The notes beneath the pieces were generated by a model, which searched no databases, was not told where the DNA came from, and saw only the letters and a program-made list of their open reading frames with translations. DNA of 64,000 nucleotides. Source: Kribbella pratensis. Its GTDB lineage: Bacteria > Actinomycetota > Actinomycetes > Propionibacteriales > Kribbellaceae. Every line of letters begins with the position of its first letter. The first letter of the stretch is position 1. The stretch lies in NCBI RefSeq assembly GCF_004366075.1, contig NZ_SODU01000001.1:3043607-3107606 (forward strand), given 5' to 3'. Below are positions 51,760 through 60,446 of this stretch, one piece after another. The position numbers and the translations under genes were made by a program.

Positions 51760-53123
51760 ACGTGCTCCCGGCTGAGCGAACCGCCCTTGCGCAGGTAGCA
51801 GAAGTACGTCACCGCGAGGCAGATCACGTAGAACCCGCAGAACACGTACAGCGCCGGGATCAGCGAGCCGAAGTGGCTCGTCGACATCGCGAATCCACGC
51901 GGGACCAGGAAACCGCCGTACGCGCCGACCGCGGACGCGATCCCGATACAGGCCGCGGCCTCACGCCGGGCCCGGCCCGGGTCGCCCGGCGTGGTGAGCC
52001 GGAACACCGCCGGAATCATCCGGTACACCGATCCGTTCGCGGCACCGCTGGCCACGAACAGGAACAAGAAGCTGATCAGGAACCCGGCGAAGCTGTCCGC
52101 CTTCAGAGCGACGACCGAGGCCAGGATGCCCAGGCCCATCACCACGAAGCAGCAGACGGTCACCCAGGCCCCGCCGACGCGGTCGGCCAGCTTCCCGCCG
52201 AACGGCCGCGACACCGACCCGACCAGCGCACCCAGGAAGGCGATGTGCGCCACGGTGATGTCCGGGAAGGTGGTCTTGATCAGCAGCGGGAACGCCGCGG
52301 AGAAGCCGATGAACGACCCGAACGTGCCGATGTAGAGGAACGAGATGATCCAGGTCTGCGGGCGCTTCGCGGCCGCCACCGACGCCCGGAACGACGAGGT
52401 CGCGGCCGATAGGTTGGCCATCGACTTCCAGGCCCAGAAGGCGGCCAGGACGATCAGCGGCAGCCAGATCAGACCGGCCCGGTTCAGCGTCAGGCCGGCG
52501 CCGGCGACGATCACGATCGGGACCACGAGCTGCACCACCGCGACGCCGAGGTTGCCGCCGGCCGCGTTGACGCCGAGCGCGAAGCCCTTCTCCTTCTCCG
52601 GGTAGAAGAACGAGATGTTGGTCATACTGCTGGCGAAGTTGCCGCCGCCCGCGCCCGCCGTGGCCGCGATCAGCACCATCAGCCAGAACGGCGTGTCCGG
52701 CCGGCTCAGGAAGTACGACAGACCCAGCGTCGGGACCAGCAGCAGGCTGGCGGACACGATCGTCCAGTTCCGGCCGCCGAACTTCGGTACGGCGAACGTG
52801 TACGGCAACCGCAGGGTCGCGCCGACCAGGCTCGGCAGCGCGACCAGCCAGAACAGCTGGTCCGTCGTGTAGGTGAAGCCCGCCTTGGGCATCGACACCA
52901 CGACGATGCTCCACAGCTGCCACACCGAGAAGCCGAGGAACTCGGCGAAGATCGAGGGCCACAGGTTCCGCCGCGCGACCGCACGGCCCTTCTCGGCCCA
53001 GAACGTGGCGTCCTCGGGATCCCAGACATCGATCCAGCGCCCGCGTCGCGGTGCCTCGACCGTTCCGACCGCACCGGTCCGGTCGCGGGTAGTGGCGACC
53101 TCCGGTCCTGCCTCGAGCGTCAT
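51756..53123 (-). CDS. narK: Nitrate/nitrite MFS transporter (NarK/NasA type)
   Basis: A 455-residue MFS carrier of the nitrate/nitrite porter family. The nitrate signature GAGGGNFASSMTNISFF is plainly present, and twelve hydrophobic segments are visible after a hydrophilic N-terminal tail of about 60 residues (VWDPEDATFWAEKGRAVARR, common in actinobacterial NarK). It brings nitrate in and may export nitrite. First gene of the nitrate operon, starting with ATG at 53123; a GlnR box lies 57 to 94 bases upstream. Its stop overlaps the start of nasA. Confidence 0.95.
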   Translation of the reverse strand: MTLEAGPEVATTRDRTGAVGTVEAPRRGRWIDVWDPEDATFWAEKGRAVARRNLWPSIFAEFLGFSVWQLWSIVVVSMPKAGFTYTTDQLFWLVALPSLVGATLRLPYTFAVPKFGGRNWTIVSASLLLVPTLGLSYFLSRPDTPFWLMVLIAATAGAGGGNFASSMTNISFFYPEKEKGFALGVNAAGGNLGVAVVQLVVPIVIVAGAGLTLNRAGLIWLPLIVLAAFWAWKSMANLSAATSSFRASVAAAKRPQTWIISFLYIGTFGSFIGFSAAFPLLIKTTFPDITVAHIAFLGALVGSVSRPFGGKLADRVGGAWVTVCCFVVMGLGILASVVALKADSFAGFLISFLFLFVASGAANGSVYRMIPAVFRLTTPGDPGRARREAAACIGIASAVGAYGGFLVPRGFAMSTSHFGSLIPALYVFCGFYVICLAVTYFCYLRKGGSLSREHV

Positions 53124-53179
53124 CGCGTGTCTCCGATCATCCGACCTGTTCGATTAGGCCAGGACGCTATGACCGGGGT

Positions 53180-53217
53180 GTTTCCACGTAGTCATCTTGT
53201 TGTTACGTCGCCGAAAC
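53180..53217 (+). promoter_or_regulatory. GlnR binding box upstream of the nitrate operon
   Basis: At 11-base spacing on the + strand are GTTTC (53180), GTCAT (53191), GTTAC (53202) and GAAAC (53213). The last two form a perfect GTnAC-n6-GAAAC half box, the first is a 4/5 match to GTnAC, and the second is weak. This is the four-part plan of actinobacterial GlnR boxes. It lies 57 to 94 bases before the transporter start and up to 90 bases before the divergent MMPL gene, so nitrogen control of the nitrate operon by GlnR is likely. Confidence 0.75.
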
Positions 53218-53270
53218 GGCTCCCGCACACCCGTCGCCGGGTGGTGAGAGGTTCCGGGTACTGTTCCCCG

Positions 53271-55388
53271 GTGAACCGGTGGAGGTGGAGGGCGGGGATC
53301 GCCGCCGTACTGATCGTTTGGCTCGTGCTGGGCGCCCTCGGCGGGCCGGCGGTCGGAAAGCTCAGCGAGGTCCAGCAGAACGACAACGCCAACTTCCTTC
53401 CGAAACAGGCCGAGTCGACGGTGGTCGCCAACGAGACCGCCAAGTTCGTCGACTCCAAGGCGCTGCCGTACTTCGTCCTGATCGAGCGTGAGTCCGGGAT
53501 CACGGCCGCCGACCTCGCCAAGGTCAAGGCGTTCCAGGCGAAGCTCCCCACGCTCGACCTCGGCGCCGGCAAGAAACTCGGCGACTACCTGACCGGTCCC
53601 GCCACGCCGGCGATCCCGTCGGAGGACCGCAAGGCGCTGCTGCTCACGGTGCAGATCGACCAGGACCGTGCCGACGAGGTGGTCGAGGAGGGCGAAACGG
53701 TCCTGTACGCCGTCGCGGACAGCCTGCGGACCGATATCAAGCAGGACCTCACGCCAACTGGTCTCACCGTCTACGTGACCGGCCCGGGCGGGGTGTTCGC
53801 GGACTTCGTGGTCGCGTTCAGCGGGATCGACGGGATCCTGCTCGGGGTCGCGCTCGCGGTCGTGTTCGTGATCCTGCTGATCGTGTACCGCAGCCCGATC
53901 CTCCCGGTCGCCGTCCTGCTCACCGCGGTCTTCGGTCTCGCGCTCGCCGCGCTCGTGGTCTATCCGCTGGCGAAGAACGGCGTACTGCAACTGAACGGTC
54001 AGAGCCAGGGCATCCTGTTCATCCTGGTCGTCGGCGCCGCGACCGACTACTCGCTGCTGCTCGTCTCCCGTTACAAAGAGGAGTTGCACGACTACGACAG
54101 CAAGTTCCAGGCGATGCGGGTCGCGTGGCGAGCCTCGATCGAGCCGATCGCGGCGAGCGCCGCGACAGTCATCCTCGGCCTGCTCTGTCTGCTGCTCTCG
54201 CAGCTCGGCAGTACCAAGGGCCTCGGGCCGGTCGGCGCGCTCGGGATCGCCGGTGCGCTGATCGCGTCGATGACGTTCCTGCCCGCGATCCTGCTCGCGT
54301 TCGGACGGCGGATCTTCTGGCCGTCGATCCCGCGCGTCGACCACGTGCACTCCAGCGACCAGGTCGGCGGGCGCCGGCTCTGGGGACGCGTGTCGGGTCT
54401 GGTCGGCCGGCGTTCCCGGCGGGTCTGGGCGATCACGGCGCTGGCGTTGCTGGCTTGCGCCGCGTTCCTGCCGACCTTCAAGGCGAGTGGTACGTCGCAA
54501 GAGGACCTGTTCCTGAACAGCGTCGAGTCGGTCACCGGCCAGGAGGAGCTGGCCAAGCACTTCGACGCGGGAGCGGGTACGCCGGTGCAGATCCTGACCC
54601 CGGTCGCACTGGCAGATCAGGTGGTCCAGACCGCGACGAAGGTCGACGGTGTCGGCGGGGCATCCGCCTCAGCCGCTCCCGGCGTACCGCCGAAGGTTGT
54701 GGACGGCAAAGTACTGGTCCAGGCCACGTTGAAGGTGCAGGCCGACTCACCGGACGCGACCAAGGTGGTCAAGCACCTGCGGACCGAACTGGACAAGGTG
54801 AGCCCCGACATCCTGGTGGGCGGCAACACCGCGATCAATCTCGACGTACTGGACGCCGCGCAACGCGACCTGCGGGTGATCATCCCGACCATCCTCGCGG
54901 TCATCTTCGTCGTCCTGATGCTGCTGCTGCGTTCGCTGGTCGCCGCGATCCTGCTGGTGATCGCGAACGTGCTGTCGTTCGGCGCGACCGTCGGTGTCAG
55001 CGCGCTGATGTTCAACCACGTCTTCAAGTTCCCCGGCGCCGACCCGGGCATCCCGCTGTACGCGTTCGTCTTCCTGGTTGCCCTGGGCATCGACTACTCG
55101 ATCTTCCTGATGACCCGCGTCCGCGAGGAATCCCAGGAACACGGCACCAGACCTGGCATCCTCGTCGGCCTGGCCGTCACCGGCGGCGTCATCACCTCCG
55201 CCGGCGTGGTCCTCGCCGCCACCTTCTCCGCCCTCGCCGTCCTCCCCATCCTCTTCCTCGCCCAAATAGCCTTCATGGTCGCCTTCGGCGTCCTCCTCGA
55301 CACCACCGTCGTCCGCTCCCTCCTCGTCCCCTCCCTGGCCCACGACCTCGGCAAGAAGGTCTGGTGGCCCAGCAAACTCGCGTCCTAG
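53271..55388 (+). CDS. MMPL family RND-like transporter
   Basis: A 705-residue integral membrane protein with two similar halves, each of an external loop domain and about six membrane helices. Signs of MMPL are LILLIVYRSPILPVAVLLTA-type helices (quoted as VYRSPILPVAVLL), the ATDYSLLLVSRYKEEL motif in the first half and ALGIDYSIFLMTRVREES in the second, where acidic residues couple proton flow. It should export lipids or drugs. The start is GTG at 53271, with TACTGT 6 bases upstream, so it is probably leaderless. It is divergent from narK with the GlnR box between. Confidence 0.9.
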   Translation: MNRWRWRAGIAAVLIVWLVLGALGGPAVGKLSEVQQNDNANFLPKQAESTVVANETAKFVDSKALPYFVLIERESGITAADLAKVKAFQAKLPTLDLGAGKKLGDYLTGPATPAIPSEDRKALLLTVQIDQDRADEVVEEGETVLYAVADSLRTDIKQDLTPTGLTVYVTGPGGVFADFVVAFSGIDGILLGVALAVVFVILLIVYRSPILPVAVLLTAVFGLALAALVVYPLAKNGVLQLNGQSQGILFILVVGAATDYSLLLVSRYKEELHDYDSKFQAMRVAWRASIEPIAASAATVILGLLCLLLSQLGSTKGLGPVGALGIAGALIASMTFLPAILLAFGRRIFWPSIPRVDHVHSSDQVGGRRLWGRVSGLVGRRSRRVWAITALALLACAAFLPTFKASGTSQEDLFLNSVESVTGQEELAKHFDAGAGTPVQILTPVALADQVVQTATKVDGVGGASASAAPGVPPKVVDGKVLVQATLKVQADSPDATKVVKHLRTELDKVSPDILVGGNTAINLDVLDAAQRDLRVIIPTILAVIFVVLMLLLRSLVAAILLVIANVLSFGATVGVSALMFNHVFKFPGADPGIPLYAFVFLVALGIDYSIFLMTRVREESQEHGTRPGILVGLAVTGGVITSAGVVLAATFSALAVLPILFLAQIAFMVAFGVLLDTTVVRSLLVPSLAHDLGKKVWWPSKLAS

Positions 55389-55398
55389 GGTGCGAGCT

Positions 55399-55839
55399 AT
55401 GGAGACGTTCGAGGCAGCGATCGTGGTGAACGACGGTGGTGGGGCCTGGGTGGAGGTTCCTGGGGAGGTTGTCGCTGCACTGGGTGGGGGTGGGCGGATT
55501 CCGGTGGTGGCTACGTTTGACGGGGTGGGGTATCGGGGGTCGATCGCGTCCATGGGTGGGTGTATGGCGTTGGGGGTGCTGAAGAGCATTCGCAGCGAGT
55601 TGGGGAAGGGGGACGGTGACGCGGTGACTGTGACCGTTGAGCGGGATAACGGTGAGCGAGTTGTCGATGTGCCGGAGGATCTCGCGGCGGCGTTGGCCGA
55701 GGCGGGGTTGCGGGAGGTGTTCGACGGGCTGAGTTACAGCCATCGGCGCGAGCACGTGAACGCGATCAACGACGCCAAGAAGCCGGAGACCCGGGCTCGG
55801 CGGATTGCGAAGGCCTTGGAGATGCTCAGGGCTTCTTGA
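55399..55839 (+). CDS. DUF1905/YdeI-like protein
   Basis: A 146-residue protein. The N-terminal two thirds form a DUF1905-type beta-barrel (FEAAIVVNDGGGAWVEVPGE and IPVVATFDGVGYRGSIASMG) and the end is the YdeI/OmpD-associated helical motif (YSHRREHVNAINDAKKPETR). Such small cytoplasmic proteins have no firm function. A TAGGGT hexamer, which includes the TAG stop of the MMPL gene, lies 7 bases before the ATG at 55399, so its promoter may overlap that stop codon. The end overlaps the end of the convergent LuxR gene by 14 bases. Confidence 0.85.
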   Translation: METFEAAIVVNDGGGAWVEVPGEVVAALGGGGRIPVVATFDGVGYRGSIASMGGCMALGVLKSIRSELGKGDGDAVTVTVERDNGERVVDVPEDLAAALAEAGLREVFDGLSYSHRREHVNAINDAKKPETRARRIAKALEMLRAS

Positions 55840-58800
55840 GCGAAGCCAGTTCAGTGCGGTTGGAGACGCCGAGTTTGGCGTAGACGTGGGCCAGGTGGGT
55901 CTTGACCGTGCCGCGGCTCATGAACAGTCGCTCGCCGATCTCCGGGTTGCTGAGGCCTTCGACCGCGAGCGCGACCACCTGTTCCTCGGTGGGCGTGAGG
56001 CTGGCCCAGCCGGACGACGGGCGACCGCGGGCGCCGCGGGTACGCCGGGCATACGCGACGGCCTCGTCCAACGGGAGCGGCGGCTCGTCCTGGCTCCGCG
56101 GCGGCTGGTGACGTGCTTCGTCCAAGGGCGCCGGGAGCTCGGGAGGTGTTGCCAGGCCGAGCGCCGTACGGGCGGCGGATGCGGCCCCGCCGAGACGGGA
56201 CGCGTCCGTGGGACGGTTCGTGTGGATCGCCAGTAGGGCAAGGGACTCGAGGCTGTCGATGACGTATGTGCGCAGCCCGTGGTCGACGCGGATCGTCAGC
56301 GCCTGGTGCAGGAGGTCCGCCGCCTTGTCCGGTTGTTCGGCGATCGCGATGCGACCGAGTTGATCAAGCGCGTCGGCCAGGATCCGCGGGAGGTTGTACC
56401 GACGGGCCAGCTCCGCGGCGCGTTCGAGCAGGTCGGTCGCGTCCTGTCCACGGGCGCGCTCGGCGGCGGCGACGGTGGGCAGCAGCATCGCGGGCGCGAA
56501 CGTCCCCGCGAGCGGGCTGTCCGGCGCGGTGTCGCGGGCCAGCCACTCGACCGCTGCGTCGTACTCGCCGCTCCAGAAGGAGATCAGCCCCATCACCTGA
56601 CCGAGATTAGGTACGACGGCGCCCGCCGTGTCGGCCAGCTCGAGCAGCGGCCGCATCAACTCGCGCGCCTCGTCGAGGCCCCCCGTTCTGGCCAGCACCG
56701 ACGCCAGTTGTCCGCGTGCGGTGCCGACGCGGTGGAAGTCGGCGAGCGGTTCGGCGGCGGCGAGAGCGCGTTCGGCGATCTCGAGTGCCTTCAAGGGTTC
56801 GCCGGTGGAGACCAGGCTCTCGGACCAGACGGTCAACACGGTGGAAGCGATACCGCGTTCGCCGCTGGTGGTCAGGCCGTCGGCGGCGCGATCGAGCAGC
56901 GGACGGAGCTCGTCATGACGGTCCCACAGCGAGAGCAGTACGCACTGCAGGGCGACGTTCGCGTTCCGGGCCGATTCGTCACCGATCCCGTCGGCGAGCC
57001 GTACACCCTCCGCCGTCAGATCCCACGCCTTCTGGAAGTCCGTGAAGAACTCCCCGACCGCGACAAGTGCGAGGAACAGCGAACGCAGCCGGTCGTCACC
57101 CAGCTCCGTCGCGAGCTCGAGTCCACGACCCGCGGCGTCGTACCCGAACGGATCGACGGTGTCGGCAACCGTCGCGTACCCGTAGAGCAAACGGGCCTGC
57201 AGCAATGTTCTGTCGTCTTGCGCACGTTCGATCGCGCGGCGCAGGTAGCCGATGCCCTCGTTACCGGTTGCCTGCAGGTTCCACAGCCACCGAAGCGCCG
57301 CGGCCAGTCGCCGGCCGCGCTCGGGATCGTCCGCGGAAAGCCCGTGTTCCAGGGCGGCACGATAGTTCTCGCGATCCGGTTCGATCAGGGCTCGCCAGGC
57401 GTCACGATCCTTGTCCAGTAGGGGTTCTGCGGCCTCGGCGATCTGGAGGTAGTGGTCGAGATGCCGATCCCGTACGTCGTCATCGGCCGTCAAACGTGTT
57501 CCGGCGTACTCGCGGATCGTCTCCAGCAGCCGGTACCGCCCGCCCTCGGCGACAACGAGCGATTTGTCGACAAGCCTCGCGAGTACCTCGAGTACGGCGC
57601 CGCAGACGGCCGATGCGGCGTCGAGGGTGAACCCTCCGGCGAAGACCGAGAGACGGCGGAAGACCTGGCGCTCGTCCTCGTCGAGCAGGTCGTAGCTCCA
57701 GTCGATGGACGCGGCGAGCGTGCGCTGGCGAGCGGCGACGCCACGAACGTTCTTCGTCAGCAGGCCGAACCGATCGCTCAGGCCTGCTTCGATCTGCGTA
57801 GGTGTCAGCGTGCGGGCCCAGGCGGCGGCGAGCTCGAGGGCGAGTGGGATGCCGTCGAGGCGCGCGCAGATCGAGCGGATCGCCTGATCGGACTCCGGCG
57901 ATCCGGCCGGTTCTGACTCCGACGACGTCGCCTGCTTCGTGTCCGGAAAACCGGTGCCGGAGCGCTCGAGAAACAGCGCCCGGGCTTCATCGGGGGCGAG
58001 AGCGGGGACGCGCCAGATCGCCTCGCCGGGGATGTCCAGCGGCTCCCGGCTCGTCGCGAGGACGGTGACCTCCGGACAGCCGGTCTGCAGGGCGACAACG
58101 AACTCGGCGACACCCTCGATGATCTGCTCGCAGTTGTCGAGGCAGATCAAGGCACGTTTGGTCCGGAGCTGCCCGATGAGCAATCGGTCGCCGGACTCGA
58201 CCAGGAGACCGCTCGCGGCAGCGACCGTCTCGGGGATTTGCGCACTGTCGGTGACTGCGGAGAGGTCGACCCACCAGACGCCGTCCGGCCAGCGTTCGGC
58301 CAGTTGCGCCGCGGTTTGAGCGGCCAACCGGGTCTTTCCACTCCCACCCGGTCCGGTGAGGGTGACGAGGCGGCTGCCCGAAAGCTGTGTTCGGAGCGCT
58401 GCGACCTGGGTCTCCCGGCCGATGAAGCTGGTGAACATGACGGGCAGATTGTTCGGCACCCGATCGAGGGAACGCAGCGGCTCGTTCGTGGTGGTGAGCT
58501 CGAAGATCCGCTCGGGCGAACCGAGATCACGCAAGCGGTGCACGCCGAGGTCGGTCAGGTCCGGAGCGTCCCGGAGGCCCGCGGCAGTTGTTGCAGTGAG
58601 CAACGTTTGGCCGGGGTTGGCGAGGGCCAGCAACTGTTCGGCGTGGCGGACCGCGGGTGTGGCGGTCGGTGCGGCGTGCAGGGCGATCCGGAGCAGTTCG
58701 CCGGCGGGCACTCGGGAGGCTTCCTCACGGAGCGTCCCGGCGGCGGCGATCGCGTCTGCCGCGTCGTCGTACACCAGGACGGGCTGCCCGGCGTCCCGGC

Positions 58801-58909
58801 GTACGAGCTGCTCCCCCGGCAGTTCGGCGGCCAGGCCGGCCAGGCGCGCGTAGGCGGGTGCGCTGGCGGCACCGGCGTACGACGCGATCAGGACTGTCAC
58901 CCCACCCAT
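55826..58909 (-). CDS. LuxR family regulator with ATPase and TPR domains, degenerate cyclase N-terminus
   Basis: A 1027-residue regulator. Residues 1-145 resemble a class III nucleotide cyclase (end pattern DLTDLGVHRLRDLGSPERIF) but the metal-binding aspartates are not found, so it should be inactive. A P-loop ATPase follows with Walker A TGPGGSGKT at 185-193 and Walker B ALICLDNCEQ, then a winged region, a long TPR domain, and a C-terminal LuxR helix-turn-helix (LTPTEEQVVALAVEGLSNPE, then GTVKTHLAHVYAKLG). It is a signal-integrating activator of the LAL/AfsR-like kind; ligand and targets are unknown. It is divergent from the Nramp-related gene. Confidence 0.9.
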   Translation of the reverse strand: MGGVTVLIASYAGAASAPAYARLAGLAAELPGEQLVRRDAGQPVLVYDDAADAIAAAGTLREEASRVPAGELLRIALHAAPTATPAVRHAEQLLALANPGQTLLTATTAAGLRDAPDLTDLGVHRLRDLGSPERIFELTTTNEPLRSLDRVPNNLPVMFTSFIGRETQVAALRTQLSGSRLVTLTGPGGSGKTRLAAQTAAQLAERWPDGVWWVDLSAVTDSAQIPETVAAASGLLVESGDRLLIGQLRTKRALICLDNCEQIIEGVAEFVVALQTGCPEVTVLATSREPLDIPGEAIWRVPALAPDEARALFLERSGTGFPDTKQATSSESEPAGSPESDQAIRSICARLDGIPLALELAAAWARTLTPTQIEAGLSDRFGLLTKNVRGVAARQRTLAASIDWSYDLLDEDERQVFRRLSVFAGGFTLDAASAVCGAVLEVLARLVDKSLVVAEGGRYRLLETIREYAGTRLTADDDVRDRHLDHYLQIAEAAEPLLDKDRDAWRALIEPDRENYRAALEHGLSADDPERGRRLAAALRWLWNLQATGNEGIGYLRRAIERAQDDRTLLQARLLYGYATVADTVDPFGYDAAGRGLELATELGDDRLRSLFLALVAVGEFFTDFQKAWDLTAEGVRLADGIGDESARNANVALQCVLLSLWDRHDELRPLLDRAADGLTTSGERGIASTVLTVWSESLVSTGEPLKALEIAERALAAAEPLADFHRVGTARGQLASVLARTGGLDEARELMRPLLELADTAGAVVPNLGQVMGLISFWSGEYDAAVEWLARDTAPDSPLAGTFAPAMLLPTVAAAERARGQDATDLLERAAELARRYNLPRILADALDQLGRIAIAEQPDKAADLLHQALTIRVDHGLRTYVIDSLESLALLAIHTNRPTDASRLGGAASAARTALGLATPPELPAPLDEARHQPPRSQDEPPLPLDEAVAYARRTRGARGRPSSGWASLTPTEEQVVALAVEGLSNPEIGERLFMSRGTVKTHLAHVYAKLGVSNRTELASLKKP

Positions 58910-59004
58910 GGGCGCCAGTCTGCCATTCGGCTGTGTCGGGTCGCCCTGGTCGACAGTATTCGCTACCCTCCGGTCAGAGGGGGGTCGAGGAAGTGAGGAG
59001 CCTC

Positions 59005-60441
59005 ATGGCGGACACCAAGTCGACTGACCACGGACGATTCGCGCTACCGACCAAGAACCTGCCCGCACCGCAGGTTCGCGACCTTCCCGATCCGCCCACC
59101 AAGACCTGGAAGATCATCGGCCCCGGCATGGTCGGCGCCGGGGTGGGTCTGGCCTCGGGAGAGTTCATCCTCTGGCCCTACATCTCCAGCCAGGTCGGCC
59201 TGGTGTTCCTCTGGGGCGCCGTCGTCGGCGTGGTGGTCCAGTGGTTCCTGAACATGGAGATCGAGCGGTACACGCTGGCAACTGGTGAGACAGCGTTGAC
59301 CGGCTTCAACCGGTACGGGAAGCACTGGGGTCTGTTCTTCGCGATCATGACGTACTTCGCGAACCTCTGGCCGGGCTGGGCGACGAGCTCGGCGAGCATG
59401 CTCACGTACCTGTTCGGCGCCGGCAACCCGCGCTGGATCGCGATCGGCATGCTGGTGCTGATCGGCGCCATCCTGACCCTCGCGCCGGTCGTCTACGTGA
59501 TGCTCGAGCGGCTGATCGCGGTGAAGATCGCCGCCGTCGCGCTGCTCGTGATCCTTGCGCTCGCCTTCGCGATCCGCGGGAAGACGTACGGCGCGCTCGG
59601 GGACGCGGTCACGCACCCGCAGTTCCCGGCCGAGCAGCTCGGGTTCGCGCTGGTGATGGGCGCGATCGCGTACGCCGGAGCAGGTGGCGGCCAGAACCTC
59701 GTGCAGAGCAACTGGATCCGTGACAAAGGGTTCGGGATGGGCGTGCACGTGCCGCGGCTGACGTCACCGGTGACCGGTGAGACCGAGGCCGACCCGACCG
59801 CCAACGGCTACACGTTCCCGCCGAACGACGAGAACCTGGCCCGCTGGAAGCGCTGGTGGAAGTTCGCGAACATCGAGCAGGCCGCGACCTTCGTGGCGAT
59901 CACTGTCGTCACGATCGTCTTCACCTCGATGCTCGCGCACGCCACCCTCTTCGGTGACAGCAACGTGAAGAACAACATCGGCTTCCTGAAGATCGAGGGT
60001 ACGACGCTGCAGACCCTGGTGGGCGGCTGGTTCGGCTACCTGTTCTGGGCGATCGGCGCCTTCTCGCTGTTCGCCGCGGCGGCCGGCATCGTCGACTACA
60101 CGTCCCGGCTGGCGGCCGACATGGTCAAGGCCCGGTACCTCCGCGAGTCCAGCCTCACCGAGTCCAAGCTGTACTTCTGGCTGGTCTGGGGACTGGTTGC
60201 CTTCGGCATCATCGTCCTGCTGGCCGGCCTCACGCAGCCGCTGGTGCTCCTGGTGATCTCGGCCTGTACCGCCGGCACCATGATGTTCGTCTACTCCGGC
60301 CTGCTCTGGTGGATGAACTCGAGGGCGCTCCCGCGCGCCATCCGGATCACCACCTGGCGCTCGGCCGTCCTCTGGTTCTCGTTCCTGGCCTTCGGCTTCC
60401 TGGCCGTCTTCACCATCATCGACCAGGCCAAGAAGCTCTAG
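59005..60441 (+). CDS. Nramp-related membrane transporter
   Basis: A 478-residue membrane protein with about 11 hydrophobic segments, often annotated as an Nramp family divalent metal transporter. The classic metal-binding DPGN of helix 1 is replaced: the stretch reads IGPGMVGAGVGLASGEF, and no MPH motif is seen in the helix-6 area (AGAGGGQNLVQSNWIRDKG). So transport of metal ions is doubtful. A long charged N-terminus (about 40 residues) and an extra loop near residue 250 (TGETEADPTANGYTFPPNDE) are present. The ATG at 59005 follows GAGGAG. It is divergent from the LuxR gene. Confidence 0.75.
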   Translation: MADTKSTDHGRFALPTKNLPAPQVRDLPDPPTKTWKIIGPGMVGAGVGLASGEFILWPYISSQVGLVFLWGAVVGVVVQWFLNMEIERYTLATGETALTGFNRYGKHWGLFFAIMTYFANLWPGWATSSASMLTYLFGAGNPRWIAIGMLVLIGAILTLAPVVYVMLERLIAVKIAAVALLVILALAFAIRGKTYGALGDAVTHPQFPAEQLGFALVMGAIAYAGAGGGQNLVQSNWIRDKGFGMGVHVPRLTSPVTGETEADPTANGYTFPPNDENLARWKRWWKFANIEQAATFVAITVVTIVFTSMLAHATLFGDSNVKNNIGFLKIEGTTLQTLVGGWFGYLFWAIGAFSLFAAAAGIVDYTSRLAADMVKARYLRESSLTESKLYFWLVWGLVAFGIIVLLAGLTQPLVLLVISACTAGTMMFVYSGLLWWMNSRALPRAIRITTWRSAVLWFSFLAFGFLAVFTIIDQAKKL

Positions 60442-60446
60442 AGCGC

